NCBI RefSeq assembly: GCF_030272615.1 | Contig: NC_081415.1 | Span: 605,193,137-605,253,136 of the forward strand | Reading direction: 5' to 3' | Source: Cryptomeria japonica | Taxonomy: Eukaryota > Streptophyta > Pinopsida > Cupressales > Cupressaceae | DNA: 60,000 nucleotides | Shown here: in pieces, positions 24,954 to 36,389 of the stretch | How the letters are laid out: every line of letters begins with the position of its first letter | How positions within the stretch are numbered: the stretch's first letter is position 1 | Position numbers and translations under genes: made by a program | Notes under the pieces: generated by a model | What the model was told of the DNA's origin: nothing | Seen by the model: only the letters and a program-made list of their open reading frames with translations | The model's database searches: none

Positions 24954-25284
24954 AGTGATGTGCAATGTCCGAAAAGTGCGATGCTTTCAAGAAGCACCAC
25001 TTGAAAGTAGTAACATTACTGAGAGGTACCACTTAAAAGCAGTAGTGACACCAAGAAGCACCGCTTAAAAAACAGCAGCGACATCAAGAGGCATTGCTTG
25101 AAAAGCAGCAGTGACATCAAGAGGCATTGCTTAAAAAGAAACAATGACATCAAGAGGCACTGCTTGAAAAGCAATAGTTCAACATCAAGAGACACTGCTT
25201 AAAGTGACATCAAGAGGCACTTCTTAAAGTGGCATCAAGAAGCACTACTTAAAAAACAGCAGTGACATCAAGAGGCACTGCTTA
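24954..25284. repeat. Tandem array of 28-40-bp hairpin units
   Basis: About nine units of the type AGCAGTGACATCAAGAGGCA followed by CTGCTT and an A-rich spacer. Within each unit AGCAGTG pairs with CACTGCT, so every unit can form a hairpin. Units at the left edge are more diverged. Confidence 0.85.
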
Positions 25285-25461
25285 TTTTCCATGCCTTAGC
25301 CAATTTTTCGTAATTTTTTTTGGGGGGTTTTTTAAATTTTTAATTTTTTTGTATTTTTAAAATTTGACTTTAACTTTACGCTAAATTAAGACACCCTATT
25401 CTACGATTATGCCAAAAAAGAGGGGTCCCCATTTTTAATGGGGTGATGTGTGATTTGGTCA

Positions 25462-26299
25462 CAATAGGCCCCCCTTGGATGATTCTTCCACCGATTAACT
25501 TGAAACTCACATACTAGGCATAAATAATTTCACCATTCACTTATACTGATAATAAAGATAATAGAAGCTTATTCTTGATTACATATCTTTTAAACTAAAC
25601 CTTTTAAGAATAGGCTTGGTGAATTTATAGAAAAGAAAAACTATGCTTACCTAGCGACTGCAACCACTCCACTCCTTAAAATTAGGAAGATGGCTTTTAT
25701 TGAAAGCATGAAAACTAGGAACAAAAAGGGTGAAATAGAGTAGTACTCCGTTTATGGAGATTAATCTTCATTATATTCTCATCCTATATCTACTCTACAA
25801 GAAAAAATGGTGAGTAAATGAAAGGATAACTATTCTTCAACTGAATCAAAGAGTCCTTGATCACCATAATAACTAGCAAGTCATTTGTAATTGTCTTTGA
25901 TCTGATCAAGGCTCTGCTACAACTTGGCAATTGCATTTACTACTTCCTCAACAACCTAAGACACCTTCATAATAGCTACATTCAAGGGGTTAATGTGCAA
26001 AGGTCCTTGTACATTCAAAATTACTTAAAAAAAAGTATTTATCATTATTAATAACCAAAAACACATTCATTTAGCATTTGTGATATTCATTGAAAAAGGC
26101 TTCAAGACATCACAAGTTTTCTTAAAGTTATGGTTTAAAACATATATAAGTCATCTAATGTTGTGTCTTTTAAAAACTTAAAGGAGTCTTACACATCATA
26201 AAAGGTCTATATAAAATATAAAAAGTGGAGTTCATCACTTATGACATCTAAGATTATGTAAAATGACTACTGCTAAAACCTTAGAAAGCTAATGCAACT
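25462..26299. other. No gene seen
   Basis: AT-rich sequence with only short chance frames. The left edge has the purine-tract-like sequence mentioned for the possible long LTR. Nothing else is recognisable. Confidence 0.5.
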
Positions 26300-27504
26300 A
26301 CACAAAACTATATGGGTGGTTGCAAGAAGTTGAGTCCTGCTTTTGGGCAAAAAGTGGAAGTGTTTTCTCTGTTTTTCAAATTTTATGTCGATTGATGTCA
26401 AAATTTGATGCACTTAGAGATTGCATCTCAAAAAACTTCAGTAATAGAAAATGTAGTTCTCGGAGTCTAATTTTCAAATATGTAATTTATTTTAATACCC
26501 AAATGATAGAAATCCCTTTTAAGTAGGCATGTTTAAAAACCAGTTTTTCAAAATGCTTGTTTCAGGACCATACCACACATGTGTACGACTACCCCGTTTT
26601 TATGCAAATAAATGAATTTTTGCAAATCCTTCTAGGAAATGATATCTAAGACACCAAATATTGATGAGAATATTTTTGCTTTTTTTTTTATTGAATATAT
26701 TTTTTTTTTATTAATTTTTAACTGATAATAAAGTATATTTTCAAAACATAGGGTGTATGACCACCATAATTTGATAAAAATTTCTTATTTTTCAAAAAAA
26801 AAAAATTAATATTCAAAATAATTGTATGTAGATTGATGTCATATAATTTATTTTTCTAAAATCCTAAAAACAAAAAAGTTATTAAAGTTTTAGTGAACCT
26901 TGGTATTCTAGGTTTAGGTTCCACTTTTGATTAATAAATAATACAAAAATAGTAAAAATAATCTTATCACTATGAAATTTACATTTTTTAAATCAGGACG
27001 CTGAAAACTCTAATGGTTTTCATTTCATCAAAAAATTCAATCAGAAAGGCCCTCAAAAAATTAGGCCAAGGTAGAAATCTTATGTTGTTTTACCTTGGTC
27101 ATTATTTTGGAGGTCCAAGCATAGGCTTGGTGGGACCAAGAGTATCCCGAAGCAAAAAGCAATGCTAAGGGTTGTTTCCCGCCCCTAATTTTAACAAACG
27201 AGTGCCCGTTTTTTAAATTAAAAAAATCGGTGCCCGTTTCTAAAGACGGGCACCTGGTTTTAAAAATGGGCACTCAATTATAAAATAGGCACCCGTTTCA
27301 TTAAATAATGAGCCCCCATTTCTGAAAAGATCTGTTGGGCCAGAATCTGGCCCACAAGCATAAATCCCAATGATTGAATGATTTTTCAATCATTGTCTGA
27401 CAGGTACGATCTGCAAAGAGAATGTTTTGATTAATCATTCTCTTTGTTTGTCTTATTGTCGATTTGGTAAGGAGATCGATTCAAATTCAAAATTTGGTGT
27501 AGCC
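26300..27504 (+). other. Left end region and leader of transposon copy 2
   Basis: Two units about 172 bp apart carry TGTACGACTACC (26582-26593) and TGTATGACCACC (26754-26765); the second continues CATAATTTGATAA as in copy 1. They are followed by GGTCCAAG/CTTGG words near 27113 and a cluster of GTGCCCGTTT and AAACGGGCAC words (27203-27300). The whole order is repeated at 36390-37300 in a similar but diverged form. I infer a transposon end with subterminal binding sites. Confidence 0.5.
27203..27300. repeat. Cluster of direct and inverted GTGCCCGTTT motifs
   Basis: Five copies lie within 100 bp: three reading as GTGCCCG-type words or their close relatives and two as GGGCAC. The 15-mer GTGCCCGTTTTTTAA recurs exactly near 52334. 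Confidence 0.75.
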
Positions 27505-27829
27505 ATGGGATCAAATCAACGCAGGAAGAGGCAAAGGAAGGTTCTGACAACTGAGGAGATTGCAACAAATAGGGAGAAGGAGGCAATGCGTCAATGAGAG
27601 AGAAGATCAAGAATGAGACAAGGAGCTTCAAGTTCCACAATCGTTTCAGAAGAGGAGAACATCAATGAGACCATAAATTTTGATGAAGGAAACACAATAG
27701 AACCATTTAATTCAGGTGCATCTTCTAATCCATTATTGGATACGTGTATGTCTTCATAGCCCTATGTTTTTTCTCATGAAGAAATTGGTGATTTAGTAGA
27801 AGCAGGCTACTTATTTAATGAAATTCCAA

Positions 27830-28040
27830 TTGAAAATCAAACCCCAAATGAAATTAGAACTCAAGTTGAAACTGAAATTGAAATCCAAATTGAAACCCCA
27901 AATGAAACTAGATCTCAACTTGAAACTAAAATTGAAACCAAATTTGAAACTCCAAATGAAATTGAAAATCCACTTGCAACTAAATCCAATAATGTGTATG
28001 TAGACATGGAAACACCAATTGAAAATGAAACATGTTTGAA
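27830..28040 (+). repeat. In-frame repeat encoding Glu/Thr/Ile-rich units
   Basis: Units of about 36-48 bp encoding variants of ETPNEI and ETKIETKFETPN repeat four to five times within the acidic N-terminal part of the copy 2 protein. The repeat keeps the reading frame, which points to expansion while the gene was coding. Confidence 0.7.
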
Positions 28041-29974
28041 TGATAATCAAACGAATGAAAATTTTCAAATTAAAAGTGATTTATGAGACAACCTTCTTGG
28101 CTTGGTTTCATGGAGACAGATTAGGACACATGCAAATAAATTGTTTAGACATTTTTTTTATAATAATAAATTTGGGTTTCAATGTCAATTAATGGTACAA
28201 CTAATTAAAATGATGAAAATGTGAAAAGTGATGAAGAAGTTAGGCTTTTATGTCAAACCCAAGAAGAAGGACGAGTCTTTAAAACAAGTTGTATCGACTG
28301 TTGCTAGCACCTTTGATACAATTCGAAAGAAAAGTCATTCTAAAGATAAAACCGTGGCACAATGGGCAATAACAACAAATTTAGTAAGACAAACAACTTC
28401 TAATAAAAGAATGATGAGTAACATAAGTGGATATCTTAATATTCATCACAAAACTTTGTCAAGAGCTATAAAAAGAAGAGTTAACTTTTAAAGTGATCCG
28501 GAAAACCAATTGTGGACTTTTAGTGGTAGACTACAAAGGTTTGATATGAAACTTACTGGTGAAGTCAAAAATTTGATCAAAATATTTTGGCACGATAATA
28601 CAAGAGTATAACCTAATATTAGAGATGTTCTTAAATTAATAGTTGGGTCAAAAATTCATGATCCACATCCAAAACACCTATCGGACATGACTCAAATTGA
28701 ATTGTACAAAAAAAAATTGGATGATAAGGTGTTGACTATTAGCATTTGTCAAAGGTCTTTTGAAAAGTGTAAACCTTGGTATGTTCGAATTAACAAGGAA
28801 AGAGTCACATGTTGTTGCAAAACTCATGTTCAATTTCGCTACCATTATGATGTATTTCGATATATACATGTTACCATGCATAGTAATGGAATGTTCCAAG
28901 AATGTGGTATAAATATACCACCTGAAACTATAAAGGAGTTTATATCAAGTTTGTTTTGCAACCCACTAAATGAGCAAAATTTTCTTTTCAATGCATGTGT
29001 TTCTGGTGTATGTGATATATGTGGCAATCTTGCATTGTTGGATGAATGTTTGCATGAAAATATTTCAAATGATTTTGGACAACAATTAGTTGATGTTAAA
29101 AGATTTAAAACTATTGAGTATCCACTGAAGGATGGAAAGGTTGGAAAATGATGCGATCTAATCACTAAAAAAGTTAGTGTTCATGCATTTATGAATGAAT
29201 TTAAGAGTAACATCGTACCTAAATATGTTAAAAACACTCAAAATGCTAGATGCCTCAATGGTCAACTTCGAATATGTAAGGATACATTTCCTGTTGGTAG
29301 TATACTTTCAGTTGTTGACTTTGCAGAGAACTACATGCTTGCACCACAAGATGAGGTCCAATCACAATACTACAATTCAATGCAAGTATTGATTTTTTGT
29401 CCTTATTGTCTATAGGCATGCACTAGATAGTACATAAGAGGATCACAAAATTTTGAGAGAGAACCATTTCTATATGAGTGATAATAAATTACACTCATTT
29501 GAGTTTGTCTAGTATTGCTTCAAGACCTTTTTTTTCAGAATTTGAGGGAGAGAGAAATTCAGATGACACAACATCTAATATGGTCTGATAGTTGCACAGG
29601 GCAATTCAAGAATAGTAGAATGTTTTATTGGTTGAGTAGGATTCATAAGAAAACTAATATCGAACACATGTGGAGGTTTTTGAGGCTAGACATTGGAAAG
29701 GAGAACACGATGGTGTCAATGCATGTGTTAAGAGAGCCCTTTACAGAGAGAAACTCAAATTCGAGGAAAAGGCTAAATTTAAAAATGCAAGTGCAATTAT
29801 GGATTGATGTAGTGCAAATTTATCCACGGGATCAAGTCAGAACTCTACAATTAGACCTTTCGTGTGGCTAGTTAAAGAGGAGAATATCCTTCCAAGATAT
29901 GATTATGATGCAATCAATGGGTCAACTAGATGGCATTCATTTAAAAGTTCTAATTCTAACACTTGGACTATATC

Positions 29975-30776
29975 TGTTGGCAAACACACACTCCAATGAG
30001 AAATTGTAGGTGATTGAAGGTATTTTCATTGATGGCAACCTTACAATCATATGACACCGGAAGGCACCAGCACTAGCAGACTCAACACCGACATACAAGT
30101 TCACCAGCATTGAAAAGAAAGATTACCGGCACCGTGGCCGATAGGAATTTTGTTTAAATGTATTTTGTATTTAATTGTAAAAACCTTTTGTAAGCCGACT
30201 TGGCGGATTGTAATGTGACTCATATTAGTATGATATCATTGTATATCATTTAGGATGTGAAATATGGAAGGATTATTTGCAGACCTAATGTGCGAATTGT
30301 AAGGTAGATATTGGATAAGGGTTTATGATTATTGCATAGCTTAAACCGGTACTGAACCTGGCATAGTAGATGTTGATCTGAAGTAGTACATGACATTGGA
30401 TTTGCATAATTCAATTTTGTAAGTCAGTGAGACTTCTTTTATAATTGAGCAGTGATCTCTAGGCACTTGGCCTTCCGACATGTTCAGGCCCCTATTGTAA
30501 ATAGTAATATTCCCTTATTGGCCAGCAAGCGAATATTGTGGGTCACAAATCCCACCGATGTTTCTCCCACACTGGGTTTCCTCATTAAAATATTGTGTTA
30601 TGGTGTTTCTTTCATGTTGTGGTTGTTATTCTTATTTACTGCATTAATTCTAGTTTACTGATACATAGTTTTGAAATGCTTTTCATGTTATAAGTTAAGA
30701 AAATTCATATACCAGTCAGATACTGATTCAACCCCCCCCTCCCCCCGCCCTCTCAATATCTTTGGGAATCCTAACA
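29975..30776 (+). mobile_element. Copia-type solo LTR (802 bp) in the copy 2 transposase gene
   Basis: Starts TGTTGGCAAACA and ends GGGAATCCTAACA. The 3' part has the CCCACACTGGGTTTCCTC and TTGTGTTATGGTG words and the C-rich stretch before the end that are typical of plant Copia LTRs. Flanks are ATATC (29970-29974) and ATATG (30777-30781), a target duplication with one change. Coding homology resumes on both sides. No internal domain is present, so unequal recombination probably removed it. Confidence 0.82.
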
Positions 30777-30985
30777 ATATGGACTAGAGAGCTTGCATGT
30801 TTTTTGTCAATTTTGTGTTGCAAGTGAATGGGAGGAATGCGAGAATATGGAATGGATTGAAGAATGGCAACACAAATCCTTAACACCTAGTGAGACACAA
30901 TATGAATATTTTAGAAGAAATGGAGACCCTTATCATGCATTTGCATCAAAGGATTATGCTCATGTTTCAGACCTCATACAACTTG

Positions 30986-31121
30986 GTAATTTAGTTCAAT
31001 TTCTTGTTTATAACTTTAAATTATATATTTTTTATGTATTGTCATACAATTTATGATTACATATTTGAATTATAAATTCTAACAAGTTTTATTTCTAAAT
31101 GTACTTAAATTTTTTTTCTAG
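30986..31121 (+). other. Intron before the C-terminal module of copy 2
   Basis: Donor G|GTAATT and acceptor TTTTTCTAG|GA split a Gly codon after its first base. Copy 1 has an intron at the matching place (19143-19292), also phase 1. Shared position and phase support common descent of the two genes. Confidence 0.65.
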
Positions 31122-31474
31122 GACATGTGTATGATGTTGTTGCACCTGAGGATAATGATGAGCAGGTTGAGTATTGGCTAGCTAGATGTGTAGAACCTAT
31201 GAAAAAGTTGATATGTGATCAAGTATATGATGATGGTTTTCCGTATCAAGTTGGGTCTGTTGTGGTAGTTGGCACATGGCTATGCAAATACTTAACAAGA
31301 AGGAATGGCTTACCAGCTTATGAAGACTACCAATCAAAAATGAAGATTATACACTATTCTCATTTTGTGGTGGCAACAAACATCAAATTAGAAAGATACA
31401 AAGGTAGACCTACTAATAAGGTATTGTGGAAACTTTCAGTAGAAGAGCATGAGGCAATCATAGACACATTGTAG

Positions 31475-32225
31475 AAGAGAGAGGATGCAGATGGTACATT
31501 AGGTTGAATCAAATTTATATGCATGTAAGTTTGTGTTACTTGTGTGAACTCTTTTATATTTAATCATGATAATTGTTTTTCACATTGTATTTGTCTACAT
31601 TTGATACAATTTTGGTTTTATAAACAACATTGTATTAGTTATCTTCTTCTTAATGGTATTTTGTGCACATTGTAATTGTGTTACAATTGAATTCTATTTT
31701 TTTATGATATATTTGTTTTATCGTAATCTCTTCATAGACTAACTGTAAGTTCTTGATTTTATTATTATTTTAATAATAGGATGTTATTGTAAATTGGTAT
31801 AATTATTTTATTAAATTATAAACTGTTGCACTATAAGATGATCAATCACAATGTTGAAATATAAAGACATAAATAGATCATATAACAAGTCATAAATAAA
31901 AACTCCTATATACAATCACATAACAATTCTTGATGACATAATAACAAGTCTTGAAAAAATAATAATAAGGAAATAACATTAAAACAAGTCCAAATAACAT
32001 AATAACAAAACAACATCACATACATAATCACTAGAGTGCCCCAAATAACATAACATAATCTGATATCATAATAGCAATGAAATGACATAATGAAAGTCCT
32101 ATATATAATCACATAACAACAAGTCCTATATATAATCACATAATAACAAGTCCCAGGATAAAATAACAAGTGTCATCATAAAAAGTCCATAATACAATAA
32201 CATGACATGATCTAAAATATATAAT
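31475..32225. other. Spacer between the convergent genes of copy 2, with ACATAATAACAAGTC repeats
   Basis: AT-rich sequence holding the 3' ends of both genes. From about 31880 to 32175 words such as ATAACAAGTCC and TATAATCACATAA recur at roughly 25-bp spacing. No gene is seen. Confidence 0.6.
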
Positions 32226-34172
32226 CTAAGAACTCACGTGCATCTCATCTACAATCCTCTTCACTCCACGTGAAGGTGGCTTAGATGAATCATCCTATTG
32301 CACGTGGTCCTGAGATGCACCATCCTATGTGTGTGCAATATTAGTGTCTCCATGCTCCTATGCAGTATCAATGACTCCAACCTCTTGTGCAATATCAGTG
32401 ACTCCACCCTCCTGTGCAGTATTAGTGTCTCCACCCTCCTATACAAGAAAAGTGGTTGCAGTCAAGTCCTGCAAAAAAAAACATTGTACATCAATTTTGA
32501 TAATCCCTATAAAAGCCAGGTACACAGTATAAACAAATTAGAAATTATTTTTCTAATCATCATCGCAAATGACAATGTCGATGGTTGCATCTGGCTCAAT
32601 CCTATAGACATAACAATACTGGTAGTGGTATCGACCTGAACAACATATATAAAGCATGAATCAAACTTAATTGTACATATAGAATACAAGATTATTGTAG
32701 AAAAGCATACACATGATGCAGGCAAAGTAACTGATGAGTGAAGGCATACATGTGATGCACCATCAAACAATCTAGAAGCCTACAATTGCAAGAAATAGCG
32801 AACATGAATCAAAGGTGTACATAAATTAGTAAGCATATAAACACTTCAAATTAATGGATGGAAAACATACTAGTGATATATGAGCCTCAGCGGCCCACGG
32901 GTCACGTGAAGAACTACCCACCTCAGTGCTACACAAAGCACCCTACAAAATTGAAAAAACATATCATACACATCACTACATTAATATTTTTATTGTTTAT
33001 TTTAAATGTACATATCAATACAATGTATCTAGATGAAAGTGCATACCGTAAATGGGGCACCAACATCTCTAGGCATTAAGGTAACATGATGCCAGTTCCT
33101 CAATGATGTGGTATGATCCATCCTCTGTTCAGAAAAAAAAAAAATCATGTTATGCTTCATATGTGTATATATAAGGAATTTAATATTGCACTGTATATTA
33201 TATAAATAAATTTGTACCTCTATAGGTTGATCATCATCTGCCCACAGGAGATCAACATATGAAGAGACAACATCAGCATGTGCAGCCTCCTCGACATCAT
33301 CATAACCACCATGGGCAACATTAGCATCATCAAAATCACCATCTCCTCCAAAGGAAACCTCACTCTGTAGACCGGTACATACATCCCCACAACTCATGCA
33401 AACATGTACTAAGCAAGGGGTAGCCCTCACCTCCCGCAATTGTTTTACCAAATTGCCCGACAAGGGACTCAATGAACCTAGAGCAGAATCCACTGCTCGA
33501 TGATGGGCAGGTGCTAGAACAATTGGTGATGGAAAATGAACCAATGGATTATCACGCACACAGTTTCTAACCCTGTCGATCAATTTTTCTCCCGGCCTAT
33601 CTTGGGGCATGCCTCTCTTGACCCCCTGAAATGATTTAAAATCAAAGTAATTGGGATTTTTGCCCAATTCAAATTCGGCCAATAATTTCTTCAAAAAATA
33701 CATTGGGACCTCATGATTGGAGTGTGGTGGATGGTCACCGCTCCCAAAAGTGTCTAGCTATGCCTAGGTGCCTATACCATCGAATTGAGATTCGTGGCTT
33801 CTTCAGATCTATCTCTTCACCCATCTTAGGGTTCACAAAATATTGTTTCAAATCCACTTTTGTTATTTTTAATTCATTGACTTGTTTGTATGTTAGGCCA
33901 TCTGCGTAAAATGCACACAATCCCTCCTACCAACTACAATAGCTATCTAGCTCGCTATCTAAATTCTGTACAGATTGTACAATCCCTTGCATACTATCTG
34001 CAAGGTGTAACAACTGCGGAGGTGGATGAGACTCACATCTACTAGTATGGATATCTCTAATCAAAGAACCAATATTCATTCTAATTGTCTGCCTCAACTA
34101 ATCGGGTAGATGTGGAGGTGGAGCTGGAGGTGGTGCAAGACCTAATAGCTCATCTATCTCAAACTCATCCAT
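32226..34172 (-). pseudogene. Second (accessory) gene of transposon copy 2
   Basis: Read leftwards from the ATG at 34172. An acidic Pro-rich start (MDEFEIDELLGLAPPP) leads to a block shared with 48615-50541: DGLTYKQVNELKITK, ISIRWY, then after a frameshift YFLKKLLAEFELGK, YFD and FQGVKRGMPQDRPG. Next is a conserved Cys cluster (CLVHVCMSCGDVC). A donor at about 33217 ends the long exon; short exons follow. The last exon has a 10-residue tandem repeat and a basic end (PPSRGVKRI) with the stop at 32226-32228. Stops inside include TAG and TGA. Convergent orientation with the transposase and recurrence beside another copy suggest a DNA-binding or regulatory partner, by analogy with two-gene plant transposons. 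I do not recognise the protein family. Confidence 0.6.
32328..32450 (-). repeat. 30-bp tandem repeat in the accessory gene, four units
   Basis: Each unit encodes ten residues, variants of EGGVTDIAQE, in the frame that runs into the conserved basic C-terminus. The unit length is a multiple of three, which fits expansion within a coding exon. Confidence 0.7.
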
Positions 34173-35499
34173 TCTGTGAAAATAATCTACATATATATAC
34201 AAACATGAAAATTTACAATTACAAACTATTTAATTTACATTTCACCTTCCAAAAAAACATAATTAAATACAATTTAGCAACTTAAATATAAAAAAGGAAA
34301 CTCACATAGATCTATAATATTATTAATAGGTGGGTCTATTTTAATAATAAGCATCATTTAAGAAATATTATCCAGTTAAATCAAAGTATAAGAAATATTC
34401 TACAAAATAAAACATCATAATGACCATGCAACTCAAACAATACTTTTTAACATCTAAAGGTGCATTAGTATAAGTTCCATCAAAATCATAAAAATAATCA
34501 TGAGAGAGAGAGAGAATAGATAATGAATAAATGACTCCACTGATTTAGATAATGAAGGTAACTTCCATGGAATTACAATTTAGTACCCTTGCAATATTTA
34601 ACCATTATCATCAAGTAGGCTACCACTTTATATTTTCAACTTGATAGGATTCGATTCAACTACTCTCTTTTGGTAAAATTAACTAAATTCATTAAATTCA
34701 TAAGTTATATCTATGAACTTGTCAATACATGTACTAATTTGTTGTGTTCTTTTCTAGAATCATTGGATGATTTAGTGATCGCAACTAGTAGTACTACACT
34801 AAGTTGAAGCTTGAATAAATAGTAGGTTCTCTACTCTTGGAGGAGTTAAAACAAAAAAAAACTCTATTTTTTTATATTCAATTTTATATTGGTATTTTCT
34901 TGTTCAAAGTCGCAACCCACAAAATGTGATTCCAATATTGATCTATATTTAATTCTTATTTTTATTAAATCTGCCACTAGTGTGATTTATTGTCCTCTGA
35001 ACTTAAATCAAGCTATATAAATTTACAGCCTCATAACTTTTGATAGAGAGCATATTTTTTCATGCTTCATGTGGCATTGAAAAGGTGGTTCATAAATCTT
35101 CATAGACCACACAATTATTTTGTAGAATATTCCCTCGTATTTTATATTTTATTTTTTGTGATTTCACATTCTAGTCATTTACTTGGATATCTTGGCACTT
35201 GAAAATGACCGTCTTACATGAGATGAATTTGTTTGAGACATTTTATATGTATTGATTTTATTGATCTTTTAATTTTTTATTTGAGGAGGTATCATAGATT
35301 TCTCTATTCATCCTTTTGTGGTAAAATTAGAAAGGGATAACTATGATTCTTTTGTAAAATGACATCTTGATAAGTTTTAGGTGGTTTAATCATTTTCCTT
35401 TTATATATGGACTCATACCTAAACTAGAAACACTAGAAATTATATAACCTTGGTGTAACATCATTGACCATGTAGGAGTGATTTGATCTAGTATCAGGA
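34173..35499. other. AT-rich non-coding stretch
   Basis: No gene is visible. A short GA run lies at 34502-34520. Part of this may be the promoter side of the accessory gene, but I see no clear element. Confidence 0.5.
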
Positions 35500-36049
35500 T
35501 CATGATTCTATGTGTATTGCATTGGATATTGATTTCCCCCACGAACTTTGGAATTGACTTTAGGAGATACATGGAGACCCTCATATCTCTCCATTCCTAA
35601 AGGATCCTATTGTAGATTGTTTCATTCCCTTTGTAGATGAAGATCACATATCCTTCGATGGTGATACTTAAGAGGAAATTTATTATATCATAGGTCTTGC
35701 ATGTTTTGACAATTTAGAGGCTTGTCTCATTCTTCATGTACTCATCCTATCAAGACCTAATATCCATCTTAAATATTTTTTATTATTTTAGATTATTATC
35801 ACCAATTCCATAAACCCAAATGATTTAGTCTGGCATGGCATTAATCACCTTCTAAACATGACCACTTGGGATTCATATCTTTTGAATATATTATCCTTGT
35901 TTGAGGAGTTTAGAATTACATATGTTAAATATTATTTTGAGGATATTGATATCCTCTTTCATGATAGCTATGTCATCATATTATCTTTGGCGCTCATTCT
36001 ACTTCGATCCTCAAAAGATTCTTTATCATCATTTTGTTCCAACATGTGA
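35500..36049 (+). pseudogene. Unrecognised decayed reading frame
   Basis: One plus-strand frame can be followed for about 180 codons with stops at about 35669 (TAA) and 35790 (TAG). It includes EEIYYIIGLACFDNLEACLI and MTTWDSYLLNILSLFEEF as readable blocks. The composition is hydrophobic and AT-driven, so chance remains possible. It lies between the accessory gene of copy 2 and the left end of X. Function unknown. Confidence 0.25.
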
Positions 36050-36389
36050 ATATTTGCGAATTTTTAGAGACACAAGTCTATTTAGATTTGAATTTTGTAT
36101 TTACCAAAATTATTATAATGACATTTCTAGTCACCAATGTATTTATTTCTTCCTAAAGGAAAATAATTGTTGTTTGAAAGTAATGGATCATGTTTTTTCT
36201 TCAATCTTTCATCATTAGCACATGACCTACTTCTTTATGGGGAGTTTTGTATTCTCGTTTTATCTCTCTTATTAGGGGGTATTTACTATAAAAAGGAGGC
36301 ATTGGTTATTAGAGGAAGATAAAAGGATAAAGAAAAGAGAAAAAAGAAAAGAAAAAGGACACATTATCATGTTTGTAAATATATAGTAT

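Larger units (their letters stand above)
21140..25461. other. Non-coding stretch, possibly a very long LTR of the gag relic family
   Basis: No gene is visible in 4.3 kb. On its left lies the gag start and on its right a purine-rich tract on the minus strand (AAGGGGGGCC at about 25468-25477) next to TGTGACC at 25461. Those are the two neighbours an LTR would have. I found no second copy in the window, so the LTR reading is tentative. It contains a TCGCTGATG-rich segment and a hairpin tandem array, listed separately. Confidence 0.3.
27505..31474 (+). pseudogene. Transposase-like gene, copy 2 of the DFAEN/GKGEHDG family
   Basis: The ATG at 27505 opens a frame that persists, with stops, to 29415. 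In order it shows a basic N-terminus (RRKRQRKVLTTEE), an acidic Glu/Thr/Ile repeat (about 27830-28040) and a helix-turn-helix-like stretch (SGYLNIHHKTLSRAIKRR). The block FEKCKPWYVRINKERVTCCC and a second Cys cluster (CVSGVCDICGNLALLDEC) follow. Next comes VDFAENYMLAPQDEVQSQYY with Asp at 29317, then IWSDSCTGQFKNSRMFYWL with Asp at 29587, and after a frameshift KGEHDG with Glu at 29703. Beyond the solo LTR come CENMEWIEEW, an intron (30986-31121) and the C-terminal module (VEYWLARC, GFPYQVGSVVVVGTW) to the TAG at 31472. The three acidic residues have the spacing of an RNase H-fold nuclease. The function is inferred; I do not know a named superfamily for it. Confidence 0.72.

Noticed and set aside
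27818-28003. Plus-strand Lys/Leu repeat frame (MKFQLKIKPQ...)
   Set aside because: Alternative frame of the Glu/Thr/Ile coding repeat of transposase copy 2, which is in phase with the conserved blocks.
30452-30661. 69-residue plus-strand hydrophobic frame
   Set aside because: It lies wholly within the Copia solo LTR.
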